In this document: piece after piece, positions 15,791 to 24,861 of the stretch
Numbering within the stretch: position 1 is the first letter of the stretch
Layout: each line of letters starts with the position of its first letter
Assembly (NCBI RefSeq): GCF_902804475.1
Contig: NZ_CADCSU010000103.1
Coordinates: 1 to 64,000, forward strand
Origin: Flavobacterium bizetiae
GTDB lineage: Bacteria; Bacteroidota; Bacteroidia; Flavobacteriales; Flavobacteriaceae
DNA length: 64,000 nt
Direction: 5' to 3'
The notes under the pieces: model-generated
Told to the model about the DNA's origin: nothing
What the model saw: only the letters and a program-made list of their open reading frames with translations
Databases searched by the model: none
Program-made: the position numbers and the translations under genes

Positions 15791-18400
15791 TTGAAAAAGA
15801 ATACTCTTAAATATAGTTTTTTTCTTGTCTTTTTGTTTCTTTTGATAGCCTGTTCTACCAAGAAAAACACTTTTTTAGCTAGAAATTCACACGCCTTAAG
15901 TACAAAATACAACATTTTGTACAACGGGGGAATTGGTCTTGAAAAAGGTTTACATGCAATTCAGGCCAACAATCAGGATAACTTCTGGAAGACTCTGCCT
16001 ATAGAAAAAATGCAGGTTGATGAAAATTTTTCTGAAGAAGAAAAAGCTAAAAATCCGGATTTCGAAAAGGCAGAAACCAAGGCAACAAAAGCCATCCAGA
16101 AACACTCCATGAATATTGGAGGAAGAGAGCGAAATTCACAAATCGACGAAGCTTATTTAATGCTTGGAAAAGCCAGATACTATGATCAGCGCTTTATTCC
16201 GGCACTTGAAGCATTCAATTATATTTTATATAAATACCCAAACAGCAGTAATATCTACACGGCAAAAATTTGGCGTGAGAAAACAAATATGCGGCTAGGG
16301 AATGATGCTATTGTTTTAAAAAATATTAAACTATTATTAAAAAATACAGATTTAAACAAACAGACTTTTTCTGATGCAAATGCTTTACTGGCAGAAGCTT
16401 TTTTAAATTTAGAACAAAAAGACAGCGCGGTTTCCAGACTTAGAGTTGCCGAAGAATTTACAAAAGTAAACGAAGACAGAGCACGTTACCGCTTTATTTT
16501 AGGGCAGATGTATCAGGAAGCCGGCAAAAAAGACAGTGCAAGTTATTTTTATGATGGTGTAATCGATATGAATCGAAAAGCCGATCGTAAATATATGATG
16601 CACGCCTATGCTAAAAAGGCCGAAATGTTTGATTATAAAAATGATAACAAGCAAATGTTTCTGAAGTCTTTTAACAAGCTAGTTACAGACCGTGAAAACC
16701 GACCTTACTATGATATTCTTTTTTATCAAATGGGTGTTTTTTATGATAATTATAAATTACAGGATAGTGCGCTGATTTTCTATAACAAATCGCTGTTCAG
16801 AAAATCTAAAGATCCGTATCTGGTAGCTTCGACTTATAGAAATATTGGGAACATGTATTTTAAGAATACCAATTATACAATGGCTGCCAAATATTATGAC
16901 AGTACATTAGTAAAATTAGATCCTAAAACAAGGGAATATGCATTTATTCAAAAAAACAGAAAAAATTTAGATAACGTAATTAAGTACGAAGGAATTGCAA
17001 AACGCAACGATAGTATTATTAAGGTATACGGTTTACCTGCACCCGACAGAAAATTATATTTTGAAAATTACATTGCCGAACTTAAAAAGAAAGATGAAGC
17101 AAAACGTATTTTAGAAGAAAAAGAAAAGGAAAGATTAGCCAATATAGATCGTAATACAAATTTAGGAAGCGAGCCAACAGCTATAAATCCTAATTCTATT
17201 GGCAAACCACCTTCAGATCCTGAAGGTATTATGCCGCCAGGAAATAATTCAGGAAGTACCTTTTATTTTTACAACCCAACAACAGTTGCTTACGGAAAAT
17301 TGCAATTCAAAAAATTGTGGGGTAACAGGACTTTGGGCGGAAATTGGAGATTGGCTGCAGTAAAATCTGCCAATAATGCGGCAATGAACGATACAATCAA
17401 TAACGATTTGGATGCGGCGAATAAATTAAAAGATTCTATTGTAATCGAAAAGTATACAACTGCTTTTTACGAAAAACAACTTCCAAAAACACAAGCTGCG
17501 ATGGATAGTATTGGGGTAGAGCGTAATTTTGCCTACTACCAGTTAGGACTTATTTATAAAGAGAAATTCAAGGAGTATAATTTGGCAAGTGATAAATTAG
17601 AACAGTTATTGAAAAATAATCCTGAAGAAAAATTGATTTTGCCATCGATGTATAATTTGTACAAAATATACCAAATTACAAATCCGGCAAAAGCTGAAGC
17701 TATCAAAATGGATATTAGTTCTAAATATCCAAATTCGAGATACGCACAAATTTTAAATAACACCAATTCAGAAGATTTAGCATCTGCAGATAAAGAGTAT
17801 CAAAAATGGTATAAGCTATTTCAGGAGGAACAATTTGATACCGTTTTAGATAATATAGATAATTTAATCAATCAGTATTCTGGAGACGAAATTGTTTCTA
17901 AATATGAATTGCTAAAAGCAAATACTTTAGGAAAAGTAAACGGTCTTGCGGCTTATAAAAATGGTTTAGAGACAGTTGCTGATAATTATCCAAATAGCGA
18001 CGAAGGTAAAAACGCCAGAGAAATTTTAGAAAAACAAATTCCAGGTTTAGAAAAACTTGATTTTACATCTGTTGACACTAAAAACTGGAAAATTTTATAC
18101 CTGGTTCCTAATAATGATTCTAAAACCCGTAAAAAAATTGAAGAAGCAATTAAAGTCTTTTTGTTGGTTGAAAATTATGAAAGACTAACCACTTCTTTTG
18201 ACAGATACAATAAAACAGAAAGTTTTATCGTTGTTCATGGTTTAAAATCAGAGGCTTATGCCAAAGATGTTTCTGGAGTTTTTAGAGATGATAAAAAATA
18301 TCAAATATCAAATCAGCCTATTATCATATCAAGTGATAATTATAAGTTGATTCAAATAAAGAAAAATCTCGAAGCCTACTTAGCCCCAAAAACCCCATAA
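15791..18400 (+). CDS. sprE: SprE/PorW-type TPR lipoprotein of gliding motility and type IX secretion
   Basis: This 869-residue lipoprotein has the lipobox LLIACS with Cys at residue 21, followed by STKKNTFLARNSHALSTKYN. TPR-like helical repeats fill the rest, with conserved segments such as AYLMLGKARYYDQRFIPALEAF and a low-complexity linker near residues 440-480. The size, N-terminus and repeat layout match F. johnsoniae SprE, needed for secretion of adhesins and for gliding; the homologue in Porphyromonas is PorW. It is expected in the periplasm, anchored to a membrane. The start is TTG at 15791, as no nearer ATG keeps the signal peptide. It heads the bactofilin-ATP synthase run, 10 bp from the bactofilin gene. 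Confidence 0.9.
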   Translation: MKKNTLKYSFFLVFLFLLIACSTKKNTFLARNSHALSTKYNILYNGGIGLEKGLHAIQANNQDNFWKTLPIEKMQVDENFSEEEKAKNPDFEKAETKATKAIQKHSMNIGGRERNSQIDEAYLMLGKARYYDQRFIPALEAFNYILYKYPNSSNIYTAKIWREKTNMRLGNDAIVLKNIKLLLKNTDLNKQTFSDANALLAEAFLNLEQKDSAVSRLRVAEEFTKVNEDRARYRFILGQMYQEAGKKDSASYFYDGVIDMNRKADRKYMMHAYAKKAEMFDYKNDNKQMFLKSFNKLVTDRENRPYYDILFYQMGVFYDNYKLQDSALIFYNKSLFRKSKDPYLVASTYRNIGNMYFKNTNYTMAAKYYDSTLVKLDPKTREYAFIQKNRKNLDNVIKYEGIAKRNDSIIKVYGLPAPDRKLYFENYIAELKKKDEAKRILEEKEKERLANIDRNTNLGSEPTAINPNSIGKPPSDPEGIMPPGNNSGSTFYFYNPTTVAYGKLQFKKLWGNRTLGGNWRLAAVKSANNAAMNDTINNDLDAANKLKDSIVIEKYTTAFYEKQLPKTQAAMDSIGVERNFAYYQLGLIYKEKFKEYNLASDKLEQLLKNNPEEKLILPSMYNLYKIYQITNPAKAEAIKMDISSKYPNSRYAQILNNTNSEDLASADKEYQKWYKLFQEEQFDTVLDNIDNLINQYSGDEIVSKYELLKANTLGKVNGLAAYKNGLETVADNYPNSDEGKNAREILEKQIPGLEKLDFTSVDTKNWKILYLVPNNDSKTRKKIEEAIKVFLLVENYERLTTSFDRYNKTESFIVVHGLKSEAYAKDVSGVFRDDKKYQISNQPIIISSDNYKLIQIKKNLEAYLAPKTP

Positions 18401-18410
18401 TCCCCATACC

Positions 18411-18815
18411 ATGTTTGATAAAGTTAAAAAAAACGGAACAGAACTTTTAGGAAAAACAAATAGAATTGTTGAAGGAACCTCTATAATAGGTGATATTGTT
18501 TCTAAAGCTGATTTTAGATTAGACGGCGAATTGATAGGAAATTTTACTTCGCAAGGAAAATTAGTTATAGGAGCCTCAGGCGTTGTAAGAGGAGAAATAG
18601 TTTGCAATAATGCTGATATCGAAGGAGAATTTCAAGGAAAAATAAAAGTTTTAGAGATACTTAATATAAAGGCATCTGCGCAAATTCATGGTGAAGTTGC
18701 GGTAGGAAAGCTGTCTATTGAACCTGGAGCAGAGTTTACGGCGACTTGTACGATGTTAACAAATAATCCAAAAGAAGTAACGCTAAAAGATGGAAAAGGA
18801 GCCGAACAAAAATAG
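18411..18815 (+). CDS. Bactofilin (polymer-forming cytoskeletal protein)
   Basis: This 134-residue protein has a right-handed beta-helix core (residues ~22-115), seen as periodic short hydrophobic/glycine repeats such as SIIGDIVSKADFRLDGELIG and GEVAVGKLSIEPGAEFTATCT. Short disordered tails flank the core, as in bactofilins. These proteins polymerise without nucleotide into filaments near the membrane and place envelope proteins. The gene starts 10 bp after sprE, and its 3' end overlaps the AtpZ/AtpI-like gene by 26 bp, tying the cytoskeletal gene to both. No membrane segment is seen, so its membrane contact would need the N-terminal tail or a partner. Confidence 0.9.
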   Translation: MFDKVKKNGTELLGKTNRIVEGTSIIGDIVSKADFRLDGELIGNFTSQGKLVIGASGVVRGEIVCNNADIEGEFQGKIKVLEILNIKASAQIHGEVAVGKLSIEPGAEFTATCTMLTNNPKEVTLKDGKGAEQK

Positions 18816-19017
18816 AAGGAATAAATGGATGCCGCTTATTAATATTCCCGTGCAAATGGGAATTATTATTTTTTTATTCTCTTATTTCGGTACATGGTTA
18901 GATGAAAATCATCCAAGTCCAAAAGTATACTACAATACAATCTTTGTAATGCTGGGCGTTGGCCTGGCATTATATAATGTTATACGCCAGGTAAATGACA
19001 TTAATAAGACAAAGTGA
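18790..19017 (+). CDS. AtpZ/AtpI family protein
   Basis: This 75-residue protein has two transmembrane helices (residues ~18-35, PVQMGIIIFLFSYFGTW, and ~46-66). The spacing and the sequence GTWLDENHPSPK match the AtpZ/AtpI family encoded at the head of bacterial ATP synthase operons. The family is linked to assembly of the c-ring and, in some species, to magnesium uptake. It overlaps the bactofilin gene by 26 bp in another frame. The ATG at 18790 gives a basic N-terminus before the first helix. Confidence 0.82.
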   Translation: MEKEPNKNRRNKWMPLINIPVQMGIIIFLFSYFGTWLDENHPSPKVYYNTIFVMLGVGLALYNVIRQVNDINKTK

Positions 19018-19075
19018 TTTTTGTCATTGAAAGCATTTGATAAAAAGTGCATCTTTGCATAAAATTATTTTTCAA

Positions 19076-19468
19076 ATGCATTTAAAAAATTACAAATCCT
19101 TTTTACAATTATTCTTTTTTGCTTTGGCAGCATATGTTTTGCATAAAGCGGCTTTTTTAGTTTTAGATTTAAATACGCAAACCTTCTATTATAGTATAGA
19201 ATTTTTGTATTTGATTTTTTTCGGATTATCCGCATTAATGTACCTTATACTATTAATAGTAAAAAAGAAAAATTTTGAGATTGTCGGAATGGCTTTCCTG
19301 TTCGGAACTTTTACTCAAATGTTAATAGGATATGTAATTTTAAGACCGATTTTAGAAAACCATAGTGCAGAGGTAATGGTTGAAAAAATCAATTTTTTTA
19401 TAACATTTATTTTGTTTTTGTTATTTGAGACGCTTTTAACTGTCCGATTATTAAATGAAAAGCGTTAA
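19076..19468 (+). CDS. Conserved membrane protein of the ATP synthase locus (DUF6168-like)
   Basis: This ~130-residue protein has four predicted transmembrane helices and no recognised catalytic motif. Its place between the AtpZ-like gene and atpB is where an AtpI-like helper would be expected, and I recall a flavobacterial family (DUF6168) in this position. The ATG at 19076 (MHLKNYKSFLQLF) is preferred over a TTG at 19037, because the intervening bases GCATCTTTGCA resemble a -7 element. The function is unknown; assembly of the Fo sector is an inference from context. Confidence 0.65.
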   Translation: MHLKNYKSFLQLFFFALAAYVLHKAAFLVLDLNTQTFYYSIEFLYLIFFGLSALMYLILLIVKKKNFEIVGMAFLFGTFTQMLIGYVILRPILENHSAEVMVEKINFFITFILFLLFETLLTVRLLNEKR

Positions 19469-19536
19469 AATAGGGATTCTGTAAAAAAGGGTTCAAAAAT
19501 AATTTTTCATATCCTTTTGAATATTAATAAAAAATG

Positions 19537-19544
19537 TACCTTTG
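19537..19544 (+). promoter_or_regulatory. -7 element of atpB
   Basis: TACCTTTG followed by CACC is a strong match to the Bacteroidota consensus. A TTTTG lies 17 bp upstream as a -33 candidate. It suggests that the Fo-F1 genes can be transcribed without the sprE-bactofilin genes. Confidence 0.65.
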
Positions 19545-19586
19545 CACCAAATTTTAGAAACGTAAAAAATAAGATTTTTAACAGAT

Positions 19587-20762
19587 ATGGTGATTTCCAA
19601 CAAACCGCTCAAATTTATTCTTGCAGCTTTAGTAGCTTGTTCTCCTGTAATGAGTTTTGCAAATTCAGAGAATGACTCAACGCATGTACAGACTGAAACT
19701 GCTCATGAAGAGAAAGTAATTTCGCATAACGTTCCCGTAGAAGGTGAGCATGAAGCTCTGGATCCAAAAGCTAAAGTAGACGCTTTTATTGATCATCACT
19801 TACAAGATTCTCATGATTTTGTTTTCTTCTCAGATGAAAAAGAAAATAAACATTATGGTTTCCCATTACCCGTTATTCTTATCGACGGAGGATTGAAAAT
19901 TTTCTCTTCTTCAAAATTACACCACGGTGAAGAAGTTGCAGAAGTTGATGGAAACTTCTACAAACTAGTTCACGGTAAAATTTACAAAACAGATGCTGCC
20001 GGTACCATTACTTTTAATGAGCACGGACATCCTGAAAACGAAAAGCCATTAGATTTTTCTATTACAAAAAATGTAGTGTCAATGCTTTTTGTTGCAGTAT
20101 TATTATTCATAATGTTTACTGGTTTAGCAAAATCATATAAAAAAGGACCAATCCCAACTGGATTTGGAAGAGTATTAGAACCGCTTATCATTTTCATCAG
20201 AGATGAAATTGCTATTCCTAATATTGGTGAGAAAAAATACAGAAAATATATGGGTTACTTATTAACTGTATTTTTCTTTGTGTGGGTGTTAAACTTATTA
20301 GGTATGACTCCGCTAGGAATCAACGTAACAGGAAATATTGCAATTACAGTTTGTTTAGCTGCATTTACTTTCATTATTACACAATTTAGTGCAAACAAAG
20401 ATTATTGGGGACACATTTTCTGGATGCCGGGAGTTCCTGTACCAATGAAAATTATTTTAGCTCCAATTGAAATCTTAGGAACATTAACAAAACCATTCGC
20501 ATTATTAATTCGTTTGTATGCAAATATTACTGCAGGTCACGTAGTAATCATGAGTTTGATCGCAATGATCTTTGTAGGTAAAAATTTAGCTGCAGATTTG
20601 CCAATCTCTTTAGGATTAACATTATTTATTTCGGTTATCGAAGTTTTAGTTGCATTTTTACAAGCCTTCATTTTCACAATGTTATCATCATTGTTTATTG
20701 GTATGGCTGTTCAGGATCATGATCACGCACATCATCACGAAGATGAAACTGCAATCATTTAA
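19587..20762 (+). CDS. atpB: F0F1 ATP synthase subunit a
   Basis: This integral membrane subunit forms the proton half-channels against the c-ring. The C-terminal ~250 residues hold the helices, with the essential Arg in FALLIRLYANITAGH and the conserved EVLVAFLQAFIFTMLSSLFIG. As in other Bacteroidota the protein is long (391 residues): a signal-like hydrophobic N-terminus (FILAALVACSPVMSFA) and a ~130-residue charged, His-rich extension precede the conserved part. The C-terminus is His-rich (DHDHAHHHED). It is followed 32 bp later by atpE. Confidence 0.95.
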   Translation: MVISNKPLKFILAALVACSPVMSFANSENDSTHVQTETAHEEKVISHNVPVEGEHEALDPKAKVDAFIDHHLQDSHDFVFFSDEKENKHYGFPLPVILIDGGLKIFSSSKLHHGEEVAEVDGNFYKLVHGKIYKTDAAGTITFNEHGHPENEKPLDFSITKNVVSMLFVAVLLFIMFTGLAKSYKKGPIPTGFGRVLEPLIIFIRDEIAIPNIGEKKYRKYMGYLLTVFFFVWVLNLLGMTPLGINVTGNIAITVCLAAFTFIITQFSANKDYWGHIFWMPGVPVPMKIILAPIEILGTLTKPFALLIRLYANITAGHVVIMSLIAMIFVGKNLAADLPISLGLTLFISVIEVLVAFLQAFIFTMLSSLFIGMAVQDHDHAHHHEDETAII

Positions 20763-20794
20763 TTAGAAGTTTAATTTTATATATATAAATAGTT

Positions 20795-20992
20795 ATGGGA
20801 ACAATTCCAACTTTAGTAGGTGCTGGATTAGTAGTAATCGGAGCAGGTTTAGGTTTAGGTAAAATCGGTGGATCTGCTATGGACGCTATTGCTCGTCAGC
20901 CAGAAGCTGCTGGTAAAATTCAAACTGCGATGATTATTATCGCGGCTTTATTAGAAGGTTTAGCATTTGCTGCTTTAATCTTAGGAAAATAA
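20795..20992 (+). CDS. atpE: F0F1 ATP synthase subunit c
   Basis: This 65-residue hairpin of two helices is joined by the polar loop R34-Q35-P36. The ion-carrying carboxylate is E54 in the second helix (IIIAALLEGLAFAALI). Helix 1 is very glycine-rich (GAGLVVIGAGLGLGKIGG). The residue after E54 is Gly, not the Ser/Thr usual in sodium-binding rings, so proton coupling is likely. A stable hairpin (21006-21040) follows the gene and may help set the excess of subunit c over the others. Confidence 0.96.
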   Translation: MGTIPTLVGAGLVVIGAGLGLGKIGGSAMDAIARQPEAAGKIQTAMIIIAALLEGLAFAALILGK

Positions 20993-21005
20993 TAAAGAAA
21001 GAACT

Positions 21006-21040
21006 AACAACATCTTTAACGGTTGGTTAAAGGTGTTGTT
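21006..21040 (+). promoter_or_regulatory. Stem-loop between atpE and atpF
   Basis: This 15-bp stem with one wobble pair and a 5-base loop (AACAACATCTTTAAC with GTTAAAGGTGTTGTT) is followed by only a short T run. It fits an mRNA-stabilising or attenuating hairpin more than a strong terminator. Confidence 0.6.
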
Positions 21041-21081
21041 ACTTTTAAAAAAAGAAATTAAATATTTAATATAGTTATAAA

Positions 21082-21582
21082 ATGGATAAGTTAATTAACG
21101 ATTTTTCATTCGGTTTATTCTTTTGGCAAGCTTTAATCTTGTTGGTTTTAATTTTACTTTTAGTAAAATTTGCCTGGAAACCAATTATGGAATCTATTAT
21201 CGCAAGAGAAGAAGGTATTAAAAATGCATTACTTTCTGCTGAAAATGCAAAGAGAGAAATGGAAAACTTACAAGCTGACAATCAAAGAATTTTGAATGAA
21301 GCTCGTGCAGAACGTGACGCGATGCTAAAAGAAGCTCGTGAAATGAAAGAGAAAATGATTGCTGATTCTAAACACGAAGCTCAAGAGCAAGGTCAAAAAA
21401 TGATCGAGCAGGCAAAAGCGGCTATCGAAAGTGAAAAAAATGCTGCTATGGCTGAATTGAAATTACAAGTTTCTACTTTATCATTAAGCATTGCTGAAAA
21501 ATTGTTGAAAGAAGAATTATCTAACAAAGAATCTCAAACTAAATTAGTAGAGAAAATGTTAGGTGACGTAAAGCTAAACTAA
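21082..21582 (+). CDS. atpF: F0F1 ATP synthase subunit b
   Basis: This 166-residue stator subunit has one N-terminal transmembrane helix (residues ~9-28, FGLFFWQALILLVLILLLVK) and the family motif FAWKPIMESI just after it. A long charged helix rich in Ala, Glu and Lys forms the peripheral stalk and would dimerise. The C-terminus (ISIAEKLLKEEL-like) contacts subunit delta. It ends 4 bp before atpH. Confidence 0.95.
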   Translation: MDKLINDFSFGLFFWQALILLVLILLLVKFAWKPIMESIIAREEGIKNALLSAENAKREMENLQADNQRILNEARAERDAMLKEAREMKEKMIADSKHEAQEQGQKMIEQAKAAIESEKNAAMAELKLQVSTLSLSIAEKLLKEELSNKESQTKLVEKMLGDVKLN

Positions 21583-21586
21583 TATT

Positions 21587-22120
21587 ATGGCAAGTACAAG
21601 AGCAGCAATTCGTTATGCAAAAGCAATTCTAGACTTAGCAAACTCTAAAGGTGTTGCCGGAGCTGTTAATAACGATATGAAGTCGATTGCTACAGCAATT
21701 GATACAAATGTAGAATTGAGTACATTTATTCAAAACCCAACTACAAAAGTTGAAGTTAAAGAAAGTGCTCTTTTAGAAGTTTTTGCAGATGCAAATGAAG
21801 TAACCAAAGGTTTATTTCATTTATTATTTGAAAACAAAAGATTTGAAATTCTTGAAGCAATTGCTTTAGAATATAAAAAATTATTTGATGAAGGAAATGG
21901 CGTTGAAGTAGCAAAAGTTACAACAGCAATTCCTATGGATGCAGCTTTAGAAGCTAAAGTTTTAGCAAAAGTAGCAACATTATCAGATAAAAAAGTAACA
22001 ATAGAAAATATCGTAGATCCATCAATCATTGGAGGATTTATTTTAAGAATAGGTGATCAACAATACAATGCATCTGTTGCAAACAGATTGCAGGTATTAA
22101 AAAGAGAGTTAAGTAATTAG
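21587..22120 (+). CDS. atpH: F0F1 ATP synthase subunit delta
   Basis: This 177-residue protein connects the peripheral stalk to the top of F1. The N-terminal helical domain starts AIRYAKAILDLANSKG, and the C-terminal segment has the OSCP/delta signature DPSIIGGFILRIGDQQYNAS. The length is normal. It lies between atpF (4 bp) and atpA (38 bp) in the expected order. Confidence 0.95.
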   Translation: MASTRAAIRYAKAILDLANSKGVAGAVNNDMKSIATAIDTNVELSTFIQNPTTKVEVKESALLEVFADANEVTKGLFHLLFENKRFEILEAIALEYKKLFDEGNGVEVAKVTTAIPMDAALEAKVLAKVATLSDKKVTIENIVDPSIIGGFILRIGDQQYNASVANRLQVLKRELSN

Positions 22121-22158
22121 TTTTATTACACATAAAAGTGTCTAAATTATAAATTAAG

Positions 22159-23736
22159 ATGGCGGAAATCAAACCTGCTGAAATTTCAGCAATATTAAGA
22201 AAGCAAGTAGAAGGTTTTGAATCTGGTGCTACGCTAGAAGAAGTAGGAACAGTACTTCAAGTTGGAGACGGTATTGCTCGTATTTACGGGCTATCGAATG
22301 TACAATATGGTGAGTTAGTTGAATTTGATAACGGACTTGAAGCTATTGTATTGAACCTTGAAGAAGACAATGTTGGTGTGGTACTTTTAGGACCATCAAC
22401 TGGAATCAAAGAAGGATCAACAGCAAAAAGAACACAACGTATTGCTTCTCTTAAAGTAGGTGAGCAAATGGTAGGACGTGTAGTAAACACTCTTGGTTTT
22501 CCAATTGATGGAAAAGGACCAATTGGTGGAGACTTATACGAAATGCCTTTAGAAAGAAAAGCACCTGGTGTTATCTTCCGTCAGCCAGTAACTGAGCCAT
22601 TACAAACAGGAGTAAAAGCAGTAGATGCTATGATCCCGGTTGGTCGTGGACAACGTGAGCTTGTAATTGGTGACCGTCAAACAGGTAAATCAACTGTTTG
22701 TATCGATACAATCTTAAACCAAAAAGAATTTTATGATGCAGGAAAACCTGTATTCTGTATATATGTTGCAATTGGACAAAAAGCTTCAACTGTAGCAGGA
22801 ATCGCTAAAATGTTAGAAGAAAAAGGTGCAATGGCTTATACAGTTATCGTTGCTGCTAATGCTTCTGATCCAGCTCCAATGCAAGTTTATGCTCCTTTCG
22901 CAGGTGCTGCAATTGGAGAGTACTTTAGAGATTCAGGTCGTCCTGCACTTATTGTGTATGATGATTTATCTAAACAAGCTGTTGCTTACCGTGAGGTTTC
23001 TCTTTTATTAAGAAGACCACCGGGACGTGAGGCATATCCTGGAGACGTTTTCTACTTACACTCTCGTTTATTAGAGCGTGCTTGTAAAGTAATTGCTGAT
23101 GACGGAATTGCTAAAAACATGAACGATTTACCAGATTCTATCAAGTCTATCGTAAAAGGTGGTGGTTCATTAACTGCTTTACCAATTATCGAAACTCAGG
23201 CTGGTGACGTTTCTGCATATATCCCAACAAACGTAATCTCGATTACAGATGGTCAGATTTTCCTTGATGGAGATTTGTTTAACTCTGGAGTTCGTCCTGC
23301 TATTAACGTAGGTATCTCTGTATCTCGTGTTGGAGGTAATGCTCAGATTAAATCAATGAAAAAAGTTTCAGGAACTTTAAAATTAGACCAGGCTCAATTC
23401 CGTGAATTAGAAGCTTTTGCTAAATTTGGTTCTGACTTAGATTCAGTTACTTTAAACGTAATTGAAAAAGGTAAAAGAAACGTTGAGATCTTGAAACAAG
23501 GTTTAAATGATCCTTATACTGTAGAAAATCAAGTAGCTATTATTTACGCTGGGTCTAAAAACTTATTAAGAAACGTTCCTGTAAATAAAGTAAAAGAGTT
23601 TGAAGCAGATTTCTTAGCTTACCTAAACAGTAAACATAAAGATACGCTTAACGCTTTGAAAGCTGGTAAATTAGATGACAACATTACTGACGTTATCGAA
23701 AAAGCAGCAAAAGAAATTTCAGCAAAATATAACTAA
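22159..23736 (+). CDS. atpA: F0F1 ATP synthase subunit alpha
   Basis: This 525-residue F1 subunit binds nucleotide at the non-catalytic sites. It has the beta-barrel start ([14 protein letters not shown]), the P-loop GDRQTGKST near residue 172, the alpha signature [14 protein letters not shown] and a helical C-terminal domain. It is full length. A 16-bp stem-loop separates it from atpG. The partner beta subunit gene (atpD) is not in the window. Confidence 0.98.
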   Translation: MAEIKPAEISAILRKQVEGFESGATLEEVGTVLQVGDGIARIYGLSNVQYGELVEFDNGLEAIVLNLEEDNVGVVLLGPSTGIKEGSTAKRTQRIASLKVGEQMVGRVVNTLGFPIDGKGPIGGDLYEMPLERKAPGVIFRQPVTEPLQTGVKAVDAMIPVGRGQRELVIGDRQTGKSTVCIDTILNQKEFYDAGKPVFCIYVAIGQKASTVAGIAKMLEEKGAMAYTVIVAANASDPAPMQVYAPFAGAAIGEYFRDSGRPALIVYDDLSKQAVAYREVSLLLRRPPGREAYPGDVFYLHSRLLERACKVIADDGIAKNMNDLPDSIKSIVKGGGSLTALPIIETQAGDVSAYIPTNVISITDGQIFLDGDLFNSGVRPAINVGISVSRVGGNAQIKSMKKVSGTLKLDQAQFRELEAFAKFGSDLDSVTLNVIEKGKRNVEILKQGLNDPYTVENQVAIIYAGSKNLLRNVPVNKVKEFEADFLAYLNSKHKDTLNALKAGKLDDNITDVIEKAAKEISAKYN

Positions 23737-23750
23737 TAAGATAATTCGTT

Positions 23751-23797
23751 AATTAGATAATTAGAAAATGTCTTAACATCATTCTAATTATCTAATT
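23751..23797. repeat. Perfect 16-bp inverted repeat between atpA and atpG
   Basis: Arms 23751-23766 and 23782-23797 (AATTAGATAATTAGAA and its complement) enclose a 15-base loop. The arms are made of AT-rich ATTAGATAATTAG-type units common between flavobacterial genes. It may influence message processing within the operon. Confidence 0.65.
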
Positions 23798-23826
23798 TTC
23801 AAATTGTCACATTTTCTAATTAATAG

Positions 23827-24687
23827 ATGGCAAATTTAAAGGAAATCCGTAATAGAATTACTTCCGTTTCATCGACGATGCAAATTACATCGGCAATGAA
23901 AATGGTTTCTGCTGCAAAGCTTAAGAAAGCACAAGATGCAATCACTGCGATGCGCCCTTATGCCGAGAAATTAACGGAGTTGTTGCAAAACCTTTCAGCT
24001 ACACTTGATGGTGAAGTTGGAGGAGATTACACAACACAACGTGAAGTAAAAAAAGTATTGCTTGTTGCTATAACTTCAAACAGAGGTTTATGTGGTGCAT
24101 TCAATTCAAATATTATTAAAGAGGTTAAAAATCGTTCTGCTTTTTATGCCGGAAAACAAGTTGATGTTTTTCCTATTGGTAAAAAAGGAAATGATGTATT
24201 AAGTAAATCTCATAAAGTTCACGGTCACCATAATGCAATTTTCGATCATTTAACTTTTGAAAATGTTGCCGGAATTGCTGATAACCTGACTCAGAAATTT
24301 TTATCTGGAGAATACGACAGAATCGAATTGATCTACAATCAGTTTAAAAATGCTGCGACACAAATCGTTCAGACAGAACAATTTTTACCGTTAGCGCCAA
24401 TTAAATCTGATGTACCGGTTTCTACTGGAGATTATATTTTCGAGCCTTCAAAAGAAGAGATTGTGTTAACTTTGATTCCTAAATCATTAAAAACACAATT
24501 ATACAAAGGTATTCGTGATTCATTTGCTTCAGAACACGGAGCACGTATGACAGCAATGCACAAAGCAACTGACAACGCAACTGAATTAAGAAACCAATTG
24601 AAATTGACTTATAATAAAGCACGTCAGGCCTCTATTACTAACGAGATCCTTGAGATCGTTGGTGGAGCAGAAGCTTTGAACGGATAA
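23827..24687 (+). CDS. atpG: F0F1 ATP synthase subunit gamma
   Basis: This 286-residue central rotor shaft has the N-terminal helix MANLKEIRNRITSVSSTMQI followed by TSAMKMVSAAKLKKA. The C-terminal helix contains the family signature region ASEHGARMTAMHKATDNA. VAITSNRGLCGAFNSNI marks the globular Rossmann-like part. A strong terminator follows 17 bp after the stop, so atpG is the last gene of this unit. Confidence 0.97.
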   Translation: MANLKEIRNRITSVSSTMQITSAMKMVSAAKLKKAQDAITAMRPYAEKLTELLQNLSATLDGEVGGDYTTQREVKKVLLVAITSNRGLCGAFNSNIIKEVKNRSAFYAGKQVDVFPIGKKGNDVLSKSHKVHGHHNAIFDHLTFENVAGIADNLTQKFLSGEYDRIELIYNQFKNAATQIVQTEQFLPLAPIKSDVPVSTGDYIFEPSKEEIVLTLIPKSLKTQLYKGIRDSFASEHGARMTAMHKATDNATELRNQLKLTYNKARQASITNEILEIVGGAEALNG

Positions 24688-24704
24688 TTTATTCAAGACA
24701 TACA

Positions 24705-24738
24705 AAAAAGACCCGATAAGTAATTATCGGGTCTTTTT
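24705..24738 (+). terminator. Rho-independent terminator after atpG
   Basis: A 14-bp stem (AAAAAGACCCGATA with TATCGGGTCTTTTT) and a 6-base loop end in a T run. Confidence 0.9.
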
Positions 24739-24861
24739 CTTTATATAGTAGTTTTAGTTTTTTCTAATTTTAAACTTATAAAATGGTGATTCTCAATTCA
24801 ATCAAAAACCGAGAATCAGTTACCATTTTATAAAATTATTGACAGATTTATCACCTCTGTA

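Noticed and set aside
19587-24687. Loss of ATP synthase beta and epsilon subunits
   Set aside because: In Bacteroidota atpD and atpC usually lie at another locus, so their absence here is normal.
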